This document shows positions 13,851 to 18,940 of a stretch of DNA of 18,940 nucleotides, piece after piece (within the stretch, counting starts at the first letter, position 1; each line of letters begins with the position of its first letter). The translations under genes and the position numbers were made by a program. Below the pieces are notes generated by a model, which worked only from the letters and a program-made list of their open reading frames with translations, ran no database searches and was not told the DNA's origin. The stretch is from contig JAYVRW010000206.1 in the NCBI GenBank assembly GCA_043775925.1, forward strand, positions 1 to 18,940, in the 5' to 3' direction. This stretch comes from JAFDVL01 sp043775925. Its GTDB lineage: Bacteria > Acidobacteriota > Blastocatellia > RBC074.

Positions 13851-14678
13851 TTACTGTTCTGGTTCAAGCAACGGCTCAACTTTTGTGAAGCCCAAGCCGT
13901 ACGCGACCAGAATGAAAGGGAACTGATTGAGCTTAGCGTGATACACATCAATGCTCGAAAAATAATCTTTCCGTGTAATCGTAGCGCGATTTTTTGCACC
14001 TTCCAATTCGCTGCTCAATCGTAAAAATGCGTCGTTTGTTTTTAAAGCTTCATTTTCATCAGCCAGATGCGCCAACGGCTCAATGCTAGTCTTCAGATCG
14101 CGGATTGCCGTTTTAATTTGCTCAGATTCTTTTGATTCCTGCGCTTTCTTAAAAGCTTCGCGTGCAATATTCAGTGGAGTCATCGCTTCCGACTCCTTTT
14201 TGAGAACCGCTTTCGCCGTATCCAGTACTTTGAATGCGGTCTCTCCGTACCGATTTTCTGATTCAAGGTATTGATTATACTTGAAGGTTATCTGGTTTTT
14301 TGAAGCAGTCAATTCGCCTTTCGCATACGGAAACAACCGCTCGACCGGATAAAATTTGAAATCATTTTTGAACTGTTCCCACTTCCACGATCCATCAGCT
14401 TGCAGCGCAAAAATCATCGGAATACTTTTGTCACCATCGTTTTTATCTTTGACGTTGACAGTAGCTTTGCCGTCTTTCGGATTGACGGTGCTGTCTCCGA
14501 TTTCAAGCGTGTCGCCTAAAACATTTTTCACTGTCGAGATGGGCGAATCGGATTGTGCAATAATCACTGTTGCCATTGCGTGATAGATTTCATCTTTCGT
14601 CGGTTTTTTCGCGGGAGCTTGCGCGAAGGCTGCGCATGAGGCCAGAATGAGAATTAGTGAAAATATTCTTTGCTGCAT
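13851..14678 (-). CDS. Exported protein with LemA-like C-terminal region
   Basis: This protein of about 275 residues has a signal sequence (QQRIFSLILILASCAAFAQA) that could be cleaved after AFA or used as a lipobox (LASC). Residues about 20-110 are a small mixed domain containing DGSWKWEQ, which I do not recognise. The C-terminal 70 residues resemble the second half of LemA: LKTNDAFLRLSSELEGAKNR, then ARK-like ITRKDYFSSIDVYHAKLNQFP, then a GLGF(T/K)KVEP ending near EPEQ. The full LemA N-terminal helix and transmembrane start are absent, so this is a partial or fused LemA-type helical bundle. ATG at 14678 is preferred over TTG at 14693 because GGAGGG lies 3 nt before it and would be inside the gene otherwise. 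Its function is unknown. It is divergent from hflX, with 41 bp between starts. Confidence 0.7.
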   Translation of the reverse strand: MQQRIFSLILILASCAAFAQAPAKKPTKDEIYHAMATVIIAQSDSPISTVKNVLGDTLEIGDSTVNPKDGKATVNVKDKNDGDKSIPMIFALQADGSWKWEQFKNDFKFYPVERLFPYAKGELTASKNQITFKYNQYLESENRYGETAFKVLDTAKAVLKKESEAMTPLNIAREAFKKAQESKESEQIKTAIRDLKTSIEPLAHLADENEALKTNDAFLRLSSELEGAKNRATITRKDYFSSIDVYHAKLNQFPFILVAYGLGFTKVEPLLEPEQ

Positions 14679-14719
14679 AAACCCTCCAAACAATTAATCA
14701 AGCAAAAGGAGTTTAGGTT

Positions 14720-16426
14720 ATTTCAAACATCGAAGGCAACTTAAAAGGATTGAAAGCGAATCAGTTGAAGCGGATCGAAAAACTTTCCGCCCGTCGGATT
14801 CCTCCTCACGAAATTATTACTTCAGAACTAGCGCGACAGATGAGCGAAATTTCGCACGAAATCGGTCGTCAAATCGGAGTCCTCATTGATCGCAAAGGTC
14901 ACATCGAACATGTCATTGTTGGCGATGCGTCAAAGATTACGCTCCCGGCGCAGGCGCGTTCACGTTTGGATGAATCACGTTTTAACGGCTTGCGCTGCAT
15001 CCATACGCATCTGCGCGGCGAACCTTTAACGCAGGACGATTTGACCGACTTAGCCTTGCTGCGTCTGGACGTCATGGGAGTCATTGACGTAGACAAGCAA
15101 TCGGGCTTACCGGGTTTTGTCAGGCTGGCGCACATGCTGCCGACTTCTGAAATTCACGACGAATCGGGAGCCGCGCTCAAACCGCAATATCAATTTCTCG
15201 ATCCGCAAATTCCCAGCCAGCTTGACGTTGATTTTCTTGAACTGATCGAATCCCTCGAAGCCGAAATGTCGCGCAATCGTGCGCCGCGCAAAGCTTCTGA
15301 CCGCAGGGATCGTGCGATTCTGGTCAGCGTGACGACGGCAAGTTTGACGGATGCTCGTGAATCATTGGATGAACTGCGCGAACTCGCTACATCCGGGGGT
15401 CTCGTAGTCCTTGATGAAATCATTCAACGCCGCAAACAGCTTGATCCTTCGACGTTGGTAGGAAAAGGAAAACTCGAAGAAATCATCATCAATTGTTTGC
15501 AGCTTGGAGCCGACATGATCGTCATTGATCGTGAGCTGCAACCGGGTCAAGTCCGGGCGATTAATGCCGCGACGGATTTAAAAGTCGTAGACCGTTCGCA
15601 ATTAATTTTAGATATATTCGCGCAACGTGCTCATACCAGCGAAGGCAGAATTCAGGTCGAACTGGCGATGTTGAAATATATGCTGCCGCGTTTGTCAGGT
15701 TCGGGAACTGCAATGTCGCGCCTGATGGGAGGCATCGGAGGTCGCGGGCCAGGTGAAACAAAACTCGAAGTGGATCGCCGCCGCGTCCGTGATCGGATTA
15801 CATTGCTAGAACAACAACTGGATAAAGTGCGCGAGAGTCGCCAACAAAGACGGGCGCAACGTGCCAGAAAAGCATTACCCATTGTTTCAATTGTTGGTTA
15901 CACAAATGCTGGAAAAAGTACGCTTTTAAATCAATTAACGCAGAGCAAAGTCGTAGCCGAACAAAAAATGTTTGCGACGCTTGACCCGACTTCGCGGCGG
16001 CTGCGCTTGCCGACGGAGCAGGAAATCATCATCAACGATACCGTAGGTTTTATTCGTGATTTGCCGAAGGATTTGCTGACTGCATTCAAGGCAACATTAG
16101 AGGAAATCGAAGAGTCGGATTTGCTGGTACATTTAGCGGATGCTTCATCGCCCACACTGGAAAATCAGCTTGAATCGGTTGATAAAATTTTAGAAGAATT
16201 GGAGCTTCACCACGTCCCGCGCCTGTTGGTTTTCAATAAAGCTGACCTCGTTGATCCTGAAGTTATCCAAAACCTCTGCGTTGTGCATCACGCCATTTCA
16301 GCTTCGGCCATTAATCGTCGTTCGTTGTCAGACTTGACGAATAAAATTAGCGAAATGTTGAATGATGTGGAATATGACAAGGCTGCTGATTTGCATCTTC
16401 AAGCGACAGATCAGTTGATAATGTAG
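14720..16426 (+). CDS. hflX: Ribosome-associated GTPase HflX
   Basis: HflX is a translational GTPase that splits stalled ribosomes. Numbering from TTG at 14750, the N-terminal domain spans about 1-340 with the GGRGPGE motif at 330-336, a coiled coil at about 340-372, and the G domain from 376: G1 GYTNAGKS (383-390), G2 T410 in FATLDPT, G3 DTVGF (430-434), G4 NKAD (496-499) and G5 SAS (517-519). All key residues are intact. Start choice: the family begins with G-N-x-x-GLK-x-x-Q, and this frame encodes GNLKGLKANQ before the TTG codon, back to a TAG stop at 14714. Only GTT, ATT (14720) and ATC (14729) are available there. AAGGAG ends 8 nt before ATT, so I place the start at ATT 14720; TTG 14750 has its purine stretch abutting it. 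Confidence 0.9.
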   Translation: MSNIEGNLKGLKANQLKRIEKLSARRIPPHEIITSELARQMSEISHEIGRQIGVLIDRKGHIEHVIVGDASKITLPAQARSRLDESRFNGLRCIHTHLRGEPLTQDDLTDLALLRLDVMGVIDVDKQSGLPGFVRLAHMLPTSEIHDESGAALKPQYQFLDPQIPSQLDVDFLELIESLEAEMSRNRAPRKASDRRDRAILVSVTTASLTDARESLDELRELATSGGLVVLDEIIQRRKQLDPSTLVGKGKLEEIIINCLQLGADMIVIDRELQPGQVRAINAATDLKVVDRSQLILDIFAQRAHTSEGRIQVELAMLKYMLPRLSGSGTAMSRLMGGIGGRGPGETKLEVDRRRVRDRITLLEQQLDKVRESRQQRRAQRARKALPIVSIVGYTNAGKSTLLNQLTQSKVVAEQKMFATLDPTSRRLRLPTEQEIIINDTVGFIRDLPKDLLTAFKATLEEIEESDLLVHLADASSPTLENQLESVDKILEELELHHVPRLLVFNKADLVDPEVIQNLCVVHHAISASAINRRSLSDLTNKISEMLNDVEYDKAADLHLQATDQLIM

Positions 16427-16524
16427 CGAATCAAGTGAGGCGAGTGTGTAATTATTCGTATACTCTTCAACTTGTTTTTGCCTGCCTCGAGAAAAATATT
16501 GAAAATTACAGTTGCTTTTAGTTG

Positions 16525-16555
16525 TTGACAATAGTTTACATTTTTGTAAACTATT
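16525..16555 (+). promoter_or_regulatory. higBA promoter with palindromic operator
   Basis: TTGACA (16525-16530) and TAAACT (16547-16552) form a sigma-70-like promoter with a 16-nt spacer. A perfect inverted repeat, AATAGTTTACA (16530-16540), TTTT, TGTAAACTATT (16545-16555), covers the spacer and the -10 element. It is well placed for autorepression by the antitoxin HTH protein. AAGGAG for higB follows at about 16561-16566. Confidence 0.8.
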
Positions 16556-16572
16556 AGGCGAAGGAGATCAAG

Positions 16573-16869
16573 GTGAGGATCGTTAGTAAGAAACGGTTGC
16601 GTGAGTTTTGGAAAGAATACCCGGGTTCTAAGGAGCCATTGCTCAGTTGGTTCCAGATAACCGAAATTGCTAGTTGGCAAAATCTTCCAGAAACGAAAAG
16701 TGATTTTCCCCATGCAGACTTGGTCGGAAAATGTACTGTTTTCAATATTGGCGGAAATAAATATCGCTTAATTACCGGCATCAATTACAAATGGCAAATG
16801 GTTTACGTTCGGCATATTCTCACGCACAAAGAATACGACAAGGAGGCTTGGAAAGATGATTGTTACTGA
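16573..16869 (+). CDS. higB: HigB-type mRNA interferase toxin
   Basis: This 98-residue toxin belongs to the HigB family (RelE fold, PF09907). It opens M-R-I-V-S-K-K-R-L-R-E-F-W, contains a DLVGKCTVFNIGGNKYRLIT segment (the family's VFNIxGNKYRL block) and ends with VYVRHILTHKEYDK, all typical of HigB proteins that cleave mRNA on the ribosome. Length is normal. The start is GTG at 16573, preceded by AAGGAG at 6 nt spacing. It precedes its antitoxin, the inverted order typical of hig loci, and overlaps it by 14 nt. It is under a promoter with a perfect palindromic operator. Confidence 0.9.
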   Translation: MRIVSKKRLREFWKEYPGSKEPLLSWFQITEIASWQNLPETKSDFPHADLVGKCTVFNIGGNKYRLITGINYKWQMVYVRHILTHKEYDKEAWKDDCY

Positions 16870-17359
16870 TAAAACAAAATCCGCAGTTCGAGAAGTCAAT
16901 CCACAAAAATATGCCGATCAATTGAAGTTGGCACGGCCCACTCGTATTTCAACTGAAGCGGATTATGATCGTGCGATTGCTTTTGTTGACAAGCTGATTA
17001 CAAAGGCAAATCCAAGCACTGAAGAAGAAAAAATTTTAGAGTTGATGGTTACGTTAATTGAAGTTTATGAATCCGATCATTATCCAATACCGAAAGCCGA
17101 ACCACGATCAGTGATCAAAATGTTGATGGAAGATCGAGGGCTTGAGCAAAAGGATTTAATTAGTGTTTTAGGTTCGAAAAGTGCCGTTTCACAGGTACTC
17201 AATGGAAATCGTCATCCAAGTAAAACGCAGGTGAAAAAATTAGCTGATTTCTTTCAGGTCAAGCCGGAACTCTTTGTTTCTTTTGCTGAAAAAGTCCATG
17301 CTCGCAGCTCATTATTATTCAAAATACCTGTAATGCGCAATAATTTTCCACTCAAATAA
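16856..17359 (+). CDS. higA: HigA-type HTH antitoxin
   Basis: This 167-residue antitoxin has an N-terminal helical part (about 25-80, with STEADYDRAIAFVDKLI and LMVTLIEVYE) typical of HigA proteins that pair with this HigB type. A Cro/C1-type helix-turn-helix follows at about 84-140 (PRSVIKMLMEDRGLEQKDL, then SKSAVSQVLNGNRHPS, with recognition helix AVSQVLNG). AAGGAGG lies 9 nt before the ATG inside higB. It should neutralise HigB and repress the promoter at 16525. The last 22 residues after the usual PELFVSF ending look like an extension; this 3' end overlaps the opposite-strand DUF1287 gene by 45 bp. Confidence 0.9.
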   Translation: MIVTDKTKSAVREVNPQKYADQLKLARPTRISTEADYDRAIAFVDKLITKANPSTEEEKILELMVTLIEVYESDHYPIPKAEPRSVIKMLMEDRGLEQKDLISVLGSKSAVSQVLNGNRHPSKTQVKKLADFFQVKPELFVSFAEKVHARSSLLFKIPVMRNNFPLK

Positions 17360-17962
17360 CCTGTTCTCAATCTGCGCTCCCGCGCCAATATTGTGAATAA
17401 TCAAGTAAGTTTTTGCATCATTCGCTTTGACATCGCTGACGATTCCGATGTGTGTCAGTCCACCTGCTAATTCCCAGGCTACGACATCGCCGGGAAGGTA
17501 ATCTTGCTTGTCGTTCGTAAGCGGTACGGATTTTCCTTTGCGCTCAAACCAGGTCATTAAGTTCGGGACGCGGCGATGGTCAATGTTGGTGTCCGGTTTT
17601 TTTAAGCCCCATTTCTTCGGATATTTGGTGAAATTAGCTTTTATGTCTTCGTGCAATTCTTTTTGCAGATCAACTTCAATCGCACGAAATGCGCGGATGA
17701 TGACATCGGCGCAGACTCCGGTTTTGGGCGGAACGTCTCCGCCGGGGTAAATCAATTTTGTGTAAGCAGGATCGTATTCGGTAGTGACTCCAACCTGTTC
17801 CGTAGCGGACGCAATGATTTTTTGATTTGGTGTGAGCGGCTTTTTTTGTTGGACTTTCTGAAGTACGAAGGAATGTTCCGCCAACGGTTTGGTTTGAGCG
17901 AAGTTGGTAGTACAACTGAAAATGAGCAATGGTGAGAGACAGAGTATAAATAATAATCGCAT
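17315..17962 (-). CDS. DUF1287 lipoprotein (NlpC/P60-like fold)
   Basis: This 215-residue protein matches DUF1287 (E. coli YijF-like). Conserved blocks are YPGGDVPPKTGVCADVIIRA with Cys84, YPKKWGLKKPDTNIDHRRVPNL, YLPGDVVAWEL, and LTHIGIVS with His171, followed by IIHNIG with His190. The Cys and His pattern suggests a cysteine amidase-like (NlpC/P60/CHAP-like) active site acting on peptidoglycan or a related amide, but activity is inferred. The N-terminus is a hydrophobic signal ending IFSC17, a plausible lipobox. ATG at 17962 is chosen over one 66 nt upstream because GGAG lies 8 nt before it and the extra residues come from repeat DNA. Its 3' end overlaps higA tail to tail. Confidence 0.85.
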   Translation of the reverse strand: MRLLFILCLSPLLIFSCTTNFAQTKPLAEHSFVLQKVQQKKPLTPNQKIIASATEQVGVTTEYDPAYTKLIYPGGDVPPKTGVCADVIIRAFRAIEVDLQKELHEDIKANFTKYPKKWGLKKPDTNIDHRRVPNLMTWFERKGKSVPLTNDKQDYLPGDVVAWELAGGLTHIGIVSDVKANDAKTYLIIHNIGAGAQIENRLFEWKIIAHYRYFE

Positions 17963-17982
17963 TTTCAAATCTCCAGAAAGGG

Positions 17983-18075
17983 TTAGACAGGAGTTACAAG
18001 ATGAACAGGATTTAAGAAAAACCAACATTCAGAGGAATTTTGTCTTCATCATGTTCATCTTGTAAATCCTGTCTG
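17983..18075. repeat. Inverted repeat pair of the GACAGGATTTACA family (copy B)
   Basis: Arm 1 (17983-18021) begins TTAGACAGGAGTTACAAG and continues GATGAACAGGATTTAAG. Arm 2 (about 18038-18075) is its imperfect reverse complement, ending CTTGTAAATCCTGTCTGG. It is clearly related to copy A at 6415-6514 in both arm sequence and layout. It lies between the Lon-domain gene and the DUF1287 gene, both on the minus strand. Confidence 0.8.
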
Positions 18076-18080
18076 GTAAA

Positions 18081-18722
18081 TTATAAATCAAAATCCGGTG
18101 CTTTTCGTGGGTTCGTAATTCTTCGAACTTCAGTGCGAAGCTGTAACTGTTCAATCATATCTTTGAGCCGATTATTTACGCGGCTCAGCCGTAAATTAGT
18201 ATTCGTCATTTCCAGCCAGATTTGTTTTTCCTCAAGCTCGACATCAATCGTGGCAGCGATGACAAACGAAAGTGCGACCGGATCGCCAGGTAAGTCAGGT
18301 AGTTCATCGCTCTGGTCATCGTTCAATTCCATGGCGGATTTGATGAGCTGAATTAATAAATTTTTTGACTTATCGCGCAAGGAAAAATCTTCATCGAAAA
18401 CAATATCGTCGCCTAAAATTTCTATTTCAGCTTGATGATAAGGTTCGCTGTCAACCAGCCGCTTCACTGTAAAACGATTTTTTCCAGCGCAGAGAATATT
18501 GGAGCGCCCATCTTCCATTTTTTCGTTAGCGATAACTTGAACAGTACATCCGACGGCTCCCGGTTCGGGCAAGCCAGACTTCGAGGGAAGAATAATTCCA
18601 AAAGTATTATCCGTTTTTTGAATGTCGCTCAGCAGTTGGCGATAGCGCGGCTCAAAAATGTGCAGCGGAGTGGCGATGCCGGGGAACTGAACAAGCTCTA
18701 ATGGAAAGATTGGAATAATCAT
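18081..18722 (-). CDS. Stand-alone Lon N-terminal (LON substrate-binding) domain protein
   Basis: This 213-residue protein matches the N-terminal domain of Lon protease alone, without the AAA or Ser-Lys protease parts. Typical features are the opening IPIFPLELVQFPGIATPLHIFEPRYRQL, then GAVGCTVQVI, and a later GKNRFTVKRL(V) followed by YHQAEIEIL. The C-terminal half is helical (about 120-205). Free-standing LON-domain proteins are common in bacteria and are thought to bind substrates or act as adaptors; their role is undefined. No strong ribosome-binding site is seen before the ATG at 18722. It is divergent from the small ORF leading into miaA, with 30 bp between starts. Confidence 0.88.
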   Translation of the reverse strand: MIIPIFPLELVQFPGIATPLHIFEPRYRQLLSDIQKTDNTFGIILPSKSGLPEPGAVGCTVQVIANEKMEDGRSNILCAGKNRFTVKRLVDSEPYHQAEIEILGDDIVFDEDFSLRDKSKNLLIQLIKSAMELNDDQSDELPDLPGDPVALSFVIAATIDVELEEKQIWLEMTNTNLRLSRVNNRLKDMIEQLQLRTEVRRITNPRKAPDFDL

Positions 18723-18752
18723 AAAGGTATGATGAAATGAATCCTATTTTAG

Positions 18753-18902
18753 ATGCCGAACATTCACCTTATAAGTGAATTTCGCCCTTACTTCGTGCAG
18801 GCTTCTGCAAAACGGCAACGCATGACTCGTACACAACAAATCGGATCGTTACTCTTTTTCTGCGCGGTTATTATCGTAGCACTTTTTCGCTGGATTTCAT
18901 GA
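18753..18902 (+). CDS. Small single-TM protein upstream of miaA
   Basis: This is a 49-codon ORF. The N-terminal half is basic and polar (ASAKRQRMTRTQQ), followed by one hydrophobic helix (IGSLLFFCAVIIVALFRW) ending in S. Its TGA overlaps the ATG of miaA (ATGA, 18899-18902), which suggests translational coupling and supports real coding. An internal ATG at 18822 would give a 26-residue protein with the same membrane helix. No strong Shine-Dalgarno sequence precedes either start. It has no recognisable family; it could be a small membrane protein or a coupling leader peptide. Confidence 0.5.
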   Translation: MPNIHLISEFRPYFVQASAKRQRMTRTQQIGSLLFFCAVIIVALFRWIS

Positions 18903-18940
18903 ACCCACTTCCATTAATTGCCATCGTTGGTCCGACCGCT
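18899..18940 (+). CDS. miaA: tRNA dimethylallyltransferase MiaA, 5' end only
   Basis: Only 14 codons are in the window: M-N-P-L-P-L-I-A-I-V-G-P-T-A, which match the start of MiaA, where PLIAIVGPTA leads into the P-loop (GPTAxGK). MiaA adds the dimethylallyl group to A37 of tRNAs reading UNN codons. The ATG overlaps the stop of the small ORF upstream. The rest lies beyond the right edge, so integrity cannot be judged. hflX, a frequent neighbour of miaA, is 2.5 kb upstream on the same strand. Confidence 0.75.
   Translation, partial: MNPLPLIAIVGPTA

Noticed and set aside
17963..18028. Upstream ATG start for the DUF1287 gene
   Set aside because: The added 22 residues are encoded by the intergenic repeat and would bury the signal peptide; the ATG at 17962 has a good ribosome-binding site.

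Overview
The window looks like a chromosomal stretch of an Acidobacteriota bacterium, most likely of class Blastocatellia. The best taxonomic pointer is the kelch protein at 3905-5656, whose C-terminus matches the Solibacter-type domain (TIGR03437) that is common in this phylum. Moderate GC, many proteins of unknown function and several families of intergenic palindromes fit the same picture. No tRNA, rRNA, CRISPR array, transposase or integrase was seen.

Layout: (1) 1-352, the 3' end of a TonB-dependent receptor gene. (2) 364-537, a large imperfect palindrome resembling a MITE. (3) About 640-2930, a run of same-strand genes, two of which are followed directly by attC-like sites (1430-1517 and 2327-2404). 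This looks like a small cluster of integron cassettes without an integrase (CALIN). The cargo is a membrane protein, an all-helical HEPN/DUF5677-like protein and a zinc-ribbon protein, and the first two genes are visibly AT-richer than the rest of the window. (4) 2961-6428, a four-TM protein, a secreted kelch protein on the minus strand, and a membrane protein with an HELGH motif. (5) 6522-12136, a minus-strand run that reads as one operon: penicillin-acylase-family hydrolase, AAA/ABC-type ATPase, HNH nuclease, Gfo/Idh/MocA oxidoreductase, with junctions of 12 nt, a 4-nt ATGA overlap and 12 nt. The ATPase and HNH pair has the make-up of a Septu (PtuA/PtuB) anti-phage system and is the most notable accessory system here. 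(6) 12205-14678, minus-strand genes for a [2Fe-2S] protein, a ribbon-helix-helix-like protein and an exported LemA-like protein, with two kinds of hairpin repeat between them. (7) 14720-16426, hflX, whose conserved N-terminus seems to need a non-canonical ATT start. (8) 16525-17359, a higBA toxin-antitoxin operon with a promoter that contains a perfect 11-4-11 palindromic operator. (9) 17315-18722, a DUF1287 lipoprotein and a Lon-N-domain protein on the minus strand, then a 49-residue membrane ORF whose stop overlaps the start of miaA at the right edge.

Two copies of a repeat containing the motif GACAGGATTTACA, each an inverted pair, sit at 6415-6514 and 17983-18075. Accessory functions (cassettes, Septu-like pair, higBA) are interleaved with ordinary housekeeping genes (hflX, miaA). 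Assignments rest on motif reading only; no database search was possible.
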